DNA from: Fidelibacterota bacterium | GTDB lineage: Bacteria > Pseudomonadota > Alphaproteobacteria > Rhodospirillales > Rhodospirillaceae | Assembly: GCA_947472795.1 (NCBI GenBank) | Contig: CANJBL010000002.1 | Location: 243,271-307,270 of the forward strand | Direction of reading: 5' to 3' | Length of the DNA stretch: 64,000 nt | Shown here: piece after piece, positions 1-6,563 of the stretch | Layout: every line of letters begins with the position of its first letter | How positions within the stretch are numbered: position 1 is the stretch's first letter | The notes under the pieces: generated by a model | Seen by the model: the letters and a program-made list of their open reading frames with translations, nothing else | The model's database searches: none | Told to the model about the DNA's origin: nothing | Position numbers and translations under genes: made by a program

Positions 1-151
1 CATCTTCCAGCGCTTCGCCACGGTCGGCGAGGTAGTTGGCTTCCGCCGCGCGCTCATCGTAAGAGCTGCTTCCACAGGCAGCGAGGGCCATAGCCAAAGG
101 GATAGCTATAGACGCCAGCAAAACTGATTTACGCAATGATACATTCGTCAT
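1..151 (-). CDS. Putative lipoprotein, N-terminal part only
   Basis: The reading frame starts at the ATG complementary to 149-151 and runs off the left edge, giving about 50 residues. It begins with a short basic region, a hydrophobic stretch and a lipobox (ALAAC-GSS), so lipid anchoring in the envelope is expected. The visible mature part is acidic and Ala-rich and shows no family motif. A GAGG stretch lies about 8 bases upstream of the ATG. The function cannot be judged from this fragment. Confidence 0.7.
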   Translation of the reverse strand, partial: MTNVSLRKSVLLASIAIPLAMALAACGSSSYDERAAEANYLADRGEALED

Positions 152-233
152 CGTTCGATCCTCATAATGCGGCGAAGCATGGCTTCACCCTGATGCGGAT
201 TAAACGCGCGTCCGTTTAGAATGGTTCCACACC

Positions 234-881
234 TCAGGCGTGTGTACGTGCTCGCTTGCGTTCGGTGAAGTGCACCACAACCAGCGTTAGGATTGCGCCG
301 CAGAACGCAACAAACTGGTCTTGCTGGCTGTCGAACGGATCGCCCTGTGTGCCGAGGAAAGCCGCACCGGCTTTGGGATCGACAATGACGGCGGCTGCCC
401 ACTCCATCAATTCATAGAAGCCGCTGCATGTGGCGATGATCGCGAAAGCGAGAAGACTGAGCCAGCCGCCACGCAAGACATCTCGCCGCATCAAATATTC
501 CCGCAGCGGATAAACAATGAGCAGACCGAAACTGAAGTGAATGATGCGGTCATAGTGGTTGCGCTCAAGGCCTGCGGCATGTTTCAGCCACTCGCCGGCA
601 GGCACGAGCGCGTACGTGTAGTGCGCGCCAACGGTATGCAAGACCAGGAACACCGCGCACAGAATATTGGAGAGGTCCGACAAAGGCCGCGTGCGGCAAA
701 TCCAAACCGCGAGACCGACTCCCACCACCACAAGGATGTTTTCCAGGACCCAGTCCTTGCGGAAGTTCGGCGCGATGGCGGCCCACACCCAGACTGCCGC
801 ATAAACGGCGGATAGAACCTGCAGCAGGCGATTTTGAAGGAAAGATTTAGGTCTTGGTGATGTGGCTGTTGTGAACGTCAT
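234..881 (-). CDS. DUF2238 (YjdF-like) integral membrane protein
   Basis: This 215-residue protein has about six hydrophobic segments and the landmarks of the DUF2238 family: an ERNHYDRIIHF stretch in the middle, FYELMEW in a later helix, and LGTQGDPFDSQQD before the last helix. Its length is typical. The family sits in the inner membrane and has no established biochemical function. It stands alone, with a GGAGGTG ribosome-binding sequence close to the start, and is transcribed in the same direction as the stress-related genes that lie upstream of it. Confidence 0.85.
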   Translation of the reverse strand: MTFTTATSPRPKSFLQNRLLQVLSAVYAAVWVWAAIAPNFRKDWVLENILVVVGVGLAVWICRTRPLSDLSNILCAVFLVLHTVGAHYTYALVPAGEWLKHAAGLERNHYDRIIHFSFGLLIVYPLREYLMRRDVLRGGWLSLLAFAIIATCSGFYELMEWAAAVIVDPKAGAAFLGTQGDPFDSQQDQFVAFCGAILTLVVVHFTERKRARTHA

Positions 882-928
882 TAGGGCGGAGGTGTGTTTT
901 TGTAAGACGCCCCCCGGCGTACTCAGTC

Positions 929-1339
929 CTATTTCTTGTTCCCGAGAACGAGACCAGCGACAAGTGCTGCCATAAGGGTTAGCAGCTTGTTGTCTTCAAA
1001 AGTCTCGCGCAGATCTTCCATGAGATCTTCACCCAATGCTGATTCGCGCGGCGCTTTGGGATCATATTCCGCCGGTGTGAACTGACGGTGCGCGATGAGC
1101 ATGAGGATACCACTGCTCACCAGCAGCACTGCGCCGACGATGAGGGCGGCTTCGGCGCTGCCGACAATCGGGATAAGATAGATCCACAATGCCGCCAGTA
1201 GGCAGGCAATGCCCACGGTCATGCTGATGATGGCAGCACCGGTACACAAAGCGCCGGCCGTGATGCGCGCCGCTCCGCTTTCCCCGCCGGAGTTCCGGTG
1301 CGATAGCACCATCAACGCGATTTTGACGATCTTATCCAT
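929..1339 (-). CDS. Phage-holin-like / DUF1469-type membrane protein
   Basis: The 136-residue protein has two strong adjacent transmembrane segments (about residues 27-50 and 58-80), a short hydrophilic loop, an acidic helix (EDLMEDLRETFEDNK) and a final small hydrophobic segment. This matches the Actinobacterial-holin-X/DUF1469 group often encoded next to DUF883 proteins, as here: its start lies 11 bases after the stop of the DUF883 gene, so the two form an operon. The EcfG-type promoter at 1726-1750 lies upstream of both, implying a role under general stress. Precise function unknown; lysis is not implied. Confidence 0.7.
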   Translation of the reverse strand: MDKIVKIALMVLSHRNSGGESGAARITAGALCTGAAIISMTVGIACLLAALWIYLIPIVGSAEAALIVGAVLLVSSGILMLIAHRQFTPAEYDPKAPRESALGEDLMEDLRETFEDNKLLTLMAALVAGLVLGNKK

Positions 1340-1350
1340 GGCGCGCGCCT

Positions 1351-1644
1351 TTAACGGCGGTCCGTCAGCCGGCTGAGGAAGAAGCCCGCGGTGAAGGCGA
1401 TCAAAATGCTGGTGATAGGTTGTTCTTCAACCTGCTTGCCGAGCGCCTTCGTGGCAACCTGGCTTTTCTTCGCCATGGTCTTATAGATCGCGAGCGCTTC
1501 ATCGGTCATGTCTTCGGCGAGATTGCTCGCAGAATTGACGGCGCCGGACTTCAGATGCTCCATCGCGCGGGCCAAATCCTTTTTCAATCGCTCGACATCG
1601 GCCATGAGCGCATCGACATCTGACTTCTTGATCGGGTTTTCCAT
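1351..1644 (-). CDS. DUF883 (ElaB/YqjD-like) membrane-anchored helical protein
   Basis: The 97-residue product has a charged, helical N-terminal part (about residues 8-65) and one C-terminal membrane segment followed by basic residues (SRLTDRR), the arrangement of DUF883/ElaB/YqjD proteins that tether stationary-phase ribosomes in Escherichia coli. The start at 1644 is chosen because a GGAGA sequence lies just upstream; the frame is open farther 5' but has no such signal. The EcfG promoter at 1726-1750 is about 80 bases upstream. First gene of a two-gene stress operon with the holin-like gene. Confidence 0.75.
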   Translation of the reverse strand: MENPIKKSDVDALMADVERLKKDLARAMEHLKSGAVNSASNLAEDMTDEALAIYKTMAKKSQVATKALGKQVEEQPITSILIAFTAGFFLSRLTDRR

Positions 1645-1725
1645 AGCAAGTCTCCAAAAAACAGGGCGCGAATCAGGGCAGCCAAGGGCCACTCTGTCGC
1701 GTCTCATTCGCGCCGTCCATAGTAA

Positions 1726-1750
1726 AACGCGAATATGATGGCGGTGTTCC
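1726..1750 (-). promoter_or_regulatory. EcfG-type general stress promoter
   Basis: On the minus strand GGAAC (complement of 1746-1750) and CGTT (complement of 1726-1729) are separated by exactly 16 bases, matching the alphaproteobacterial EcfG sigma consensus. It lies about 80 bases upstream of the DUF883 start. Confidence 0.75.
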
Positions 1751-1790
1751 CGCTCCATGCGAACGGGCTTATCACCCGCGCGTGGTCATC

Positions 1791-1816
1791 GGAACAATTA
1801 CGAGTGGAGGACTGTT
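1791..1816 (+). promoter_or_regulatory. EcfG-like promoter variant (GGAAC-N17-TGTT)
   Basis: GGAAC at 1791-1795 and TGTT at 1813-1816 are separated by 17 bases. One mismatch to CGTT in the -10 box. It lies about 70 bases upstream of the DUF3309 gene, back to back with the EcfG promoter of the opposite strand. Confidence 0.5.
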
Positions 1817-1882
1817 TTATGAACGACGACATATTGGCGCGTTCAACCGTCCGCGCTGCCTGTCTGCTGGAGGAGATTTCGC

Positions 1883-2038
1883 ATGTTAGGCACACTTCTG
1901 CTCATTCTTTTGATCCTGCTTTTGGTCGGTGCCCTGCCGACGTGGCCTTATAGCCGCGCGTGGGGCTATTACCCCAGCGGGGGAGCGTCTGTTCTCCTCG
2001 TTGTGGTGGTCGTGCTTTTGCTGGCCGGCCGAATCTAG
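1883..2038 (+). CDS. DUF3309 small membrane protein
   Basis: This 51-residue gene starts at the ATG at 1883 behind a strong GGAGGAG ribosome-binding site. The protein is an N-terminal Leu/Ile-rich membrane helix (MLGTLLLILLILLL), a short loop with WPYSRAWGYYPSGG, and a second Val/Leu-rich helix. This loop between two helices is the signature of DUF3309 proteins, common small stress-induced membrane proteins of alphaproteobacteria with no known activity. An EcfG-like promoter lies upstream and a strong bidirectional terminator follows 17 bases after the stop. Confidence 0.8.
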   Translation: MLGTLLLILLILLLVGALPTWPYSRAWGYYPSGGASVLLVVVVVLLLAGRI

Positions 2039-2054
2039 TCACACGCAGATATAA

Positions 2055-2089
2055 AAAAGAGCGGCCGAAAGGCCGCTCTTTTCTTTTGC
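2055..2089. terminator. Bidirectional intrinsic terminator
   Basis: An 8-bp GC-rich stem (GAGCGGCC / GGCCGCTC) with a GAAA loop is flanked by A-runs on the left and T-runs on the right, so it can end both the DUF3309 gene (plus) and the superoxide dismutase gene (minus). Confidence 0.9.
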
Positions 2090-2107
2090 GCGTACGTCAG
2101 CAGAAAC

Positions 2108-2737
2108 CTATTTTTCGAAATTCGCGGACGCGAAATCCCAATTGAGCAGCCCGTCGACGACGGCCTTCACATAGGCTTTACGGTCGTTCTGGCGATCGAG
2201 ATAATAAGCGTGCTCCCATACATCGACGGTCAATAAGCACGTTGCGCCCTCTTCCAACGGGGTGTGCGCATCGTGCGTATCCACAATGACAAGTTTGTTG
2301 TTCTTGGCCACCAGCCAAGCCCAGCCACTTGCGAAATGATTTACAGCCGCATTGGTGAGTTCGGTTTTCAGGTTCTCTATATTGCCAAAGCTCGCCTCGA
2401 TCGCTTTTCGTAGCGCGCCGCTCGGGCCCGTCGGTTTTGGCGACAGACTCTTCCAGTATAAATCGTGGTTCCACGCCTGAGCCGCATTGTTGAAGATCTT
2501 GGCGTTCGCTTTGTCCTTAGCCGTTTCCTTTACCACCTCCTCGAGACTGAGGTCCGCAAAGGGCGTACCTGCCACAAGTTCATTGAGCTTATCCACGTAT
2601 CCGTTGTGGTGTTTGCCATAGTGGAAGCTCAGCGTGCGCGCCGAAACGATCGGCGCGAGCGCATCCTCGGCATACGCCAATGCAGGCAAAGTGAAGGGGC
2701 CGGCAGCAGCGGCGCTTTTCAGCGTAGGACTTGTCAT
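2108..2737 (-). CDS. sodB: Iron/manganese superoxide dismutase
   Basis: The 209-residue protein converts superoxide to peroxide and oxygen. Metal ligands expected from the family are visible: H39 in the FHYGKHH motif, H91 in AQAWNHDLYW, and D172 and H176 in DVWEHAYYLDRQNDR. The AQAWNH context and length favour the iron form; the metal cannot be fixed from sequence alone. There is no classical signal peptide, although the first 20 residues are Ala-rich. It sits among envelope and stress genes and ends at the shared terminator at 2055-2089. I saw no EcfG box directly upstream. Confidence 0.93.
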   Translation of the reverse strand: MTSPTLKSAAAAGPFTLPALAYAEDALAPIVSARTLSFHYGKHHNGYVDKLNELVAGTPFADLSLEEVVKETAKDKANAKIFNNAAQAWNHDLYWKSLSPKPTGPSGALRKAIEASFGNIENLKTELTNAAVNHFASGWAWLVAKNNKLVIVDTHDAHTPLEEGATCLLTVDVWEHAYYLDRQNDRKAYVKAVVDGLLNWDFASANFEK

Positions 2738-2760
2738 CGTGATTCCCTTTTACGTTTAGA

Positions 2761-2937
2761 TCATATGGGCGGAGCCCGCCCGCGCAGTAGGTGCAGCATG
2801 AGCGTCACGATGAAGACGAGAAGGAAGATAAAGAACAGAACGCGCGCAATCGCCACCGACGCAATAGCAATTCCACCAAAACCCAGAATGCCTGCGACGA
2901 TGGCGACGAGTAGGAATGTTAAAGCCCATCCCAACAT
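2761..2937 (-). CDS. DUF1328 (YtjA-like) small membrane protein
   Basis: The 58-residue protein has two transmembrane helices with the DUF1328 hallmark of an alternating Ile/Ala/Gly stretch ([17 protein letters not shown]) followed by a hydrophobic [10 protein letters not shown] helix. The start at 2937 is preferred because GTGGAGG lies 5' at proper spacing. The family is a small inner-membrane protein without known function, frequently induced by stress. It follows the entericidin gene by 24 bases and is probably co-transcribed with it from the promoter at 3164-3188. Confidence 0.8.
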   Translation of the reverse strand: MLGWALTFLLVAIVAGILGFGGIAIASVAIARVLFFIFLLVFIVTLMLHLLRGRAPPI

Positions 2938-2961
2938 ATTAGCCTCCACAAATGTGGTTGC

Positions 2962-3120
2962 TTAGTTGTTGGATGGCCTTGCGTCGTCAGCGCCGCGTTC
3001 GATGGCCTTGCCGGTGGATTTAATGTCTTTTCCAACGCCTTCGGTCGTGTTGCAGGCACTCAACGCAAAAACGGAACCGATGACCAGCAAAATAACAGCC
3101 GTAGATTTCTTGGTGCTCAT
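2962..3120 (-). CDS. Entericidin EcnA/B family lipoprotein
   Basis: The 52-residue product has a lysine-containing N-terminus, a hydrophobic core and a lipobox (FALSAC) followed by NTTEGVGKDIKSTGKAIE, the conserved entericidin mature segment. Entericidins are tiny outer-envelope lipoproteins induced in stationary phase or stress. The start at 3120 is the methionine that begins a normal signal sequence; the frame is open farther upstream without support. A GGAAC-N16-TGTT element about 45 bases upstream fits control by the EcfG sigma factor. Confidence 0.85.
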   Translation of the reverse strand: MSTKKSTAVILLVIGSVFALSACNTTEGVGKDIKSTGKAIERGADDARPSNN

Positions 3121-3163
3121 TTGAAAGAAAATCCTTTTCCAGAAGTGTGACCAACGATTGTGA

Positions 3164-3188
3164 AACACCTCTGAGCGCCGGAAGTTCC
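3164..3188 (-). promoter_or_regulatory. EcfG-like promoter variant (GGAAC-N16-TGTT)
   Basis: On the minus strand GGAAC (complement of 3184-3188) and TGTT (complement of 3164-3167) are 16 bases apart, upstream of the entericidin gene. The same single deviation as the element at 1791-1816. Confidence 0.5.
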
Positions 3189-3222
3189 ATTCAGCCCAAA
3201 GGCTTCTCTGGTCACAAGCAAC

Positions 3223-3257
3223 AAAAAAGGCGGCCTTCACAGGCCGCTTTTTTATTT
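3223..3257 (-). terminator. Intrinsic terminator of phyR
   Basis: A stem of GCGGCCT and AGGCCGC with a 4-base loop is flanked by an A-run on the left and T-run on the right. It lies 25 bases past the stop of phyR and reads as a terminator on the minus strand, possibly on both. Confidence 0.8.
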
Positions 3258-3281
3258 TGCCGCCTAACGGCTCAGCTGGCT

Positions 3282-4127
3282 TTAGCTGACCAAGCGCTTG
3301 GCGCCCGTATTCTTTCCGACTGCGTGATTGGCAACGCCGGCGCCTTCATCTTCGTCTTCGGCCAGCAGTAATGCCTGGGCAATGGTGGCTTTGACGGTAT
3401 CGGTCATGAAGGGTTTGGTGACCAGGAAGGTCGGCTCGGGACGCTCGCCCGTCAGCAGGCGCTCAGGGTAAGCGGTGATGAAGATCACCGGTGCGCTGAT
3501 CTGGCTCAAGATCTCGTTCACTGCGTCGATACCGGAGCTGTTATCGGCGAGCTGGATGTCGGCCAGCACCAGGCCGGGGCGCGTAGCCTTGGCGGCAGCG
3601 ACGGCTTCACGGCGTGTGGTGGCCGTAGCGCAGACTTCGTGACCCATTTCCTCGACAATATTGGCGATGTCCATGGAGATAACCGGTTCGTCCTCGATGA
3701 TGAGAACCGACTTCGGCACCTGCGCCACCAGATCGTAGAGCGCTTCTTTCACCATGCGCGCCACATCTTCCGGCGACGTCGCGAGGATCACCGCCGCTTC
3801 GGTGTTGGAGAAATCCTCCATGGCCGTGAGCAGAAGTGCCTGACGGCGCATCAACGAGATGGCATCGAGCCGATCACGGAAACGGGACGTTTCGATTTCT
3901 CCATTGGGGCCTGTCGGCAATGTATGCGTCGCCGACCAAATCACATGGAACACGCGATAGAGACCGACACGCGGCGGCACGCCACGAGGAAACTGGTCTG
4001 GAGACTGCACGATGGCCTCCAATGTCGCGCGGACGTAGGCATCGCCGCCGCTCTGGGAGCCCATCAATGCGCGCGCGTAGCGGCGCAGCAGCGGAAGATG
4101 GTGAGCAATTTCGTGGGAAAGCGACAT
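3282..4127 (-). CDS. phyR: PhyR general stress response anti-anti-sigma regulator
   Basis: The 281-residue protein has an N-terminal sigma-factor-like domain (about residues 1-130) and a C-terminal receiver (140-260). Receiver residues are all present: acidic pocket E145/D146/E147, phospho-acceptor D190, T218 and K238, with the FITAYPERLL and LVTKPF stretches of the FAT-GUY subgroup. When phosphorylated, PhyR binds NepR through the sigma-like domain and frees EcfG. The start at 4127 is behind AAGGGG; the frame is open farther upstream. Only an imperfect EcfG element (AGAAC-N17-CGTA, complement of 4299-4324) is upstream. No PhyK-type kinase is seen nearby. Confidence 0.95.
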   Translation of the reverse strand: MSLSHEIAHHLPLLRRYARALMGSQSGGDAYVRATLEAIVQSPDQFPRGVPPRVGLYRVFHVIWSATHTLPTGPNGEIETSRFRDRLDAISLMRRQALLLTAMEDFSNTEAAVILATSPEDVARMVKEALYDLVAQVPKSVLIIEDEPVISMDIANIVEEMGHEVCATATTRREAVAAAKATRPGLVLADIQLADNSSGIDAVNEILSQISAPVIFITAYPERLLTGERPEPTFLVTKPFMTDTVKATIAQALLLAEDEDEGAGVANHAVGKNTGAKRLVS

Positions 4128-4578
4128 CAGAGAACCCCTTTTTTCGAAAACAATCCGATCGGTGCGCAATCCGCGATTATTGCGGTGCCTAGGCGCAGAA
4201 ACGTCGAACGTGTTGAATGAGCTGGCATCAATCCTAACAGAACGAACGAGCGAGAAAAGCACGGGTAGCATGTAATCGCGGGGAATTTTTTTAGCTATTA
4301 CGGGAACAAACTCGCATCTGTTCTTCCAAGATGCCTCCTCCCGCGAAGATATTCACTTCGCGGGAGGGACATGTTCCGCAATTGGGGTCATTGCGGACAT
4401 TCGACGTATGCTTGGCTGGGGGGACGGCCGGGATGCATACGACGAAGCGGAAAAACCTCTATTCCTTACCTGCCTGGCATCGGCCGCTGCGTTGGTCGGC
4501 CTTACCAAATGCAATTTTCGAAAGTGTCGATTTCATAACGGCGGTTTGTAAAATTAGTTGCCGGGCGGACGGCAATTT
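4128..4578. other. 450-base gap upstream of phyR
   Basis: No credible gene. It holds the phyR 5' region with an imperfect EcfG element at 4299-4324, a perfect 12-bp hairpin at 4337-4367, and a second inverted repeat (CCGCAAT / ATTGCGG, 4376-4396). The rest is unremarkable. Confidence 0.6.
4337..4367. other. Strong hairpin in the phyR upstream region
   Basis: Perfect 12-bp arms CCTCCCGCGAAG and CTTCGCGGGAGG surround a 7-base loop. There is no T-run on either strand, so it is not a classical terminator. It may be the end of the minus-strand transcript at 4579-4875, or a leader structure or binding site. Confidence 0.5.
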
Positions 4579-4875
4579 CTACGCGCCGGAATTGCGTGGA
4601 GGGGATGCCTTTACCGCTGATGCGGTATGGCTTTGCTTTTCCTCATCATTCAACGCGAGCAACGCACTCACGACGGCGCCTAGCTGGCTTGATTCACCGT
4701 CTTGCATGTTCTCCTCCTCCGCAACTGAAAGAAGCCGCGCATCCACTTCCCACTGGTGCAGAATATCCAGCTTGCTGGTGCGGCTGAGCTCGGGATGCAC
4801 AAGCACCTCTTTGGGCGTGGAGAAGAACTTGCTCGGGTTGGCTTTCGCGGCCTTGAGGTCGAACTGATGGGTCAT
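4579..4875 (-). CDS. Small conserved alphaproteobacterial protein, function unknown
   Basis: The 98-residue, acidic, mostly helical protein has a core that reads FSTPKEVLVHPELS, then KLDILHQWEVDARLL, then EEENM. I recognise this pattern (a prolyl turn, LS, a helix with I..L..WE.DA, then acidic residues) from unnamed small proteins in many alphaproteobacteria, but it has no named function that I know. It is not NepR. Start at 4875 chosen over an ATG 21 bases upstream because the latter lacks a ribosome-binding site. A perfect EcfG promoter lies 48 bases upstream, so it belongs to the stress regulon. Confidence 0.75.
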   Translation of the reverse strand: MTHQFDLKAAKANPSKFFSTPKEVLVHPELSRTSKLDILHQWEVDARLLSVAEEENMQDGESSQLGAVVSALLALNDEEKQSHTASAVKASPPRNSGA

Positions 4876-4922
4876 GGTGAGGTCCCTGAAAAACATGGCC
4901 TAAAAAATATGGCTGCTCAGGA

Positions 4923-4948
4923 AACGTGATGTCGAAATCCAATGTTCC
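4923..4948 (-). promoter_or_regulatory. EcfG-type general stress promoter
   Basis: On the minus strand GGAAC (complement of 4944-4948) and CGTT (complement of 4923-4926) are separated by 17 bases, directly ahead of the small conserved gene at 4579-4875. Confidence 0.75.
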
Positions 4949-5091
4949 ATCATCGACAGGCGCGCGAACATCGACAGGCGCGCGAACGGTCTAAAATCAA
5001 CTGAAAGTTGCTTTTATTGAAATTCTAGGCAACCCAAAATGTATAATGTCTTCTTTTTGCGGCATTTTATTGCCTCTACGCCATTTTTCCG

Positions 5092-5117
5092 GGAACCTAA
5101 TCGGCCCATATGACGTT
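5092..5117 (+). promoter_or_regulatory. EcfG-type promoter of ecfG (autoregulation)
   Basis: GGAAC at 5092-5096 and CGTT at 5114-5117 with a 17-base spacer. It lies 43 bases before the ecfG start, indicating positive autoregulation as known for EcfG systems. Confidence 0.8.
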
Positions 5118-5160
5118 TGGGTTCCTGCCATGTTTCATTGTTTTGTGAGGGCAGATTCTA

Positions 5161-5688
5161 ATGGCTGACAAATTCCAAGAGATGTTGCTGACCCACCTTC
5201 CCCGCCTGCAGGCTTACGCCGTCATGCTGACGCGCGATCGTGCGGCTGCGGAAGACCTATTGCAGGAAACCGCGCTCAAGGCGTGGCGTGCGCAGTCGCA
5301 GTTCGCCGTGGACACCAACTTCACTGCTTGGATTTATAAAATTCTGCGGAACGAATACATCAGCTCTCTGCGTCGCAATAAGCGCAAGCCGTCTCGTCTC
5401 GATGATGTGCCGGAAGAGTTTCTGTCGCGCATGGGCGCACAGGAAAATGATATTCTTTCGCGCGAAGTTGTACATGCAATGGGTAAGCTGCAGCCTGAAC
5501 AACGTGAAGTTCTGGTCCTGATTTGCGCCAGCGGTCTGAGCTACGAAGAAGCTGCGGAATCTCTGGGCTGTTCCATCGGCACCATCAAGAGCCGCCTGTG
5601 GCGCGCGCGCGCATGGCCTCTTTGGTCCTCGGCGAGGGCGAGGCGGCCAAAGAAAGTGCAAAGGAAAGTGATGAACCTCCACGCTTGA
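5161..5688 (+). CDS. ecfG: EcfG-type general stress sigma factor, C-terminus frame-shifted
   Basis: The 175-residue protein carries sigma-2 (residues 8-75, with DLLQETALKAWR and FTAWIYKILRNEYIS) and sigma-4 (115-155, with LSYEEAAESLGCSIGTIKSRLWRAR). After RAR, at a run of alternating C and G at 5602-5612, this frame switches to an unrelated basic tail (AWPLWSSARARRP...). The next frame instead continues ARMASLVLGEGEAAKES and ends at 5729, like a normal sigma-4 end plus an acidic tail. A net change of one CG unit would restore it. Either an inactivating/phase-variable slippage or a sequencing error. Upstream lies its own EcfG promoter, downstream nepR. Confidence 0.9.
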   Translation: MADKFQEMLLTHLPRLQAYAVMLTRDRAAAEDLLQETALKAWRAQSQFAVDTNFTAWIYKILRNEYISSLRRNKRKPSRLDDVPEEFLSRMGAQENDILSREVVHAMGKLQPEQREVLVLICASGLSYEEAAESLGCSIGTIKSRLWRARAWPLWSSARARRPKKVQRKVMNLHA

Positions 5689-5762
5689 GCCGTTCAGCTG
5701 ATTCGCAAGAAAGCAGGGCGTGGATGTAGCCGGCATTGGCTACACTGCGGAGGCGGACTACT

Positions 5763-6104
5763 ATGCATATCGGAATCGTGGGCGCCGCCATCGCGGCCCT
5801 TGAAAACACCTTCGATGACCCCGACCCCTTTGCGGGGCCCATTCTTGATCGGCTTTATTCAGCAATGAACGAGAAACCGCCTGCTAAATCTCCTCGCGCG
5901 AAGGCATCGGATGCCGAGCAATCCGATGCTCGTGGAGAGACCTCCGCAAAAATGAACCCCGCTTTCGACGTCTGGCTGGAGAACAAGCTGCACAAAATGT
6001 TTGATTCCGTGGCGGCGGAACCTCTGCCGGCGGAGCTGGTCAAATTGCTTGAGGAACTCGACAAGAAGACCTCGGACGGCGACAAGAACGACAGCAAGAG
6101 CTGA
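5763..6104 (+). CDS. nepR: NepR-family anti-sigma factor with long N-terminal extension
   Basis: The C-terminal third of this 113-residue protein (about residues 65-100) matches the NepR helix pair: FDVWLENKLHKMFDSV, then AAEPLPAELVKLLEELD. NepR holds EcfG inactive until phospho-PhyR removes it. The start at 5763 is set by a GGAGG box nine bases upstream. The first ~60 residues are an extra region, including GIVGAAIAALENTFDDPDPF and a charged linker, longer than the usual ~60-residue NepR. The gene follows ecfG instead of preceding it, as is more common; a start at 5865 is a less likely alternative. Confidence 0.8.
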   Translation: MHIGIVGAAIAALENTFDDPDPFAGPILDRLYSAMNEKPPAKSPRAKASDAEQSDARGETSAKMNPAFDVWLENKLHKMFDSVAAEPLPAELVKLLEELDKKTSDGDKNDSKS

Positions 6105-6107
6105 GGC

Positions 6108-6133
6108 GGAACTCGGCCCATAGAGCCGGCGTT
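6108..6133 (+). promoter_or_regulatory. EcfG-type general stress promoter
   Basis: GGAAC at 6108-6112 and CGTT at 6130-6133 with a 17-base spacer, starting 3 bases after the nepR stop and lying 43 bases before the PRC-barrel gene. Confidence 0.8.
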
Positions 6134-6175
6134 ATATCCTTCATCATATCCACCATTCAAAATTTCAGGTGATGC

Positions 6176-6448
6176 ATGACGAAGGAAATGTTACTCGCGC
6201 TGGGCTTAATCGCTGCTATTCCGCTTATACCTGTGTATTCCCACGCCCAGGGCGTGCCACAGACCATAGCCAAATATAAAGTCGATATCACCAACGTCTC
6301 CACGGGTTTTCGCGGCAGCAAACTTATGGGTGCCGCCGTGGTGAACGAAAACAATGAGAAGATCGGCACGATCGATGACCTGATTGTCTCGCGGACTGAC
6401 AAGGTGGTCTACGCCATCGTGTCTGTCGGCTCACCTTCTCCGTCATGA
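6176..6448 (+). pseudogene. Exported PRC-barrel protein, truncated at its 3' end
   Basis: The frame encodes a signal peptide (residues 1-24, ending SHAQ) followed by the start of a PRC-barrel: FRGSKLMGAAVVNENNEKIG, then TIDDLIVSRTDKVVYAIVSVG. In this family a glycine-rich continuation and a final IPFDSL-type strand would follow. Here the frame stops four residues later (SPSPS), at 90 residues. The next bases encode, in another frame, the end of an unrelated carboxymuconolactone decarboxylase gene. The gene therefore looks like the 5' half of a deletion fusion. A perfect EcfG promoter is 43 bases upstream, so the remnant is probably still transcribed. Confidence 0.75.
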
Positions 6449-6543
6449 CGATCAATGCCTGGAACCGCCTGAACATCGCGTTCCGAAACGTGCCGGGATC
6501 AAAAGACATCGCTTTTAGTCTTGATAGAGCCGGCCTGAGCTAA
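6430..6543 (+). pseudogene. C-terminal remnant of a carboxymuconolactone decarboxylase family gene
   Basis: From 6430 the frame reads LTFSVMTINAWNRLNIAFR and NVPGSK before a stop at 6541-6543. The INAWNR(L/V) motif followed by a short tail is how alkylhydroperoxidase-like CMD proteins end. No upstream part of such a gene is present: the frame abuts the PRC-barrel gene at about 6430. CMD genes are often next to Rrf2 regulators, and one lies 20 bases downstream on the other strand, which supports the reading. Confidence 0.55.
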
Positions 6544-6563
6544 CAGCACGACTACCAGCGCCA

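Noticed and set aside
4331..4867. 178-residue plus-strand ORF
   Set aside because: Its second half is antisense to the small conserved gene at 4579-4875, it starts inside a hairpin, and its composition is Ser/Cys-rich without a motif.
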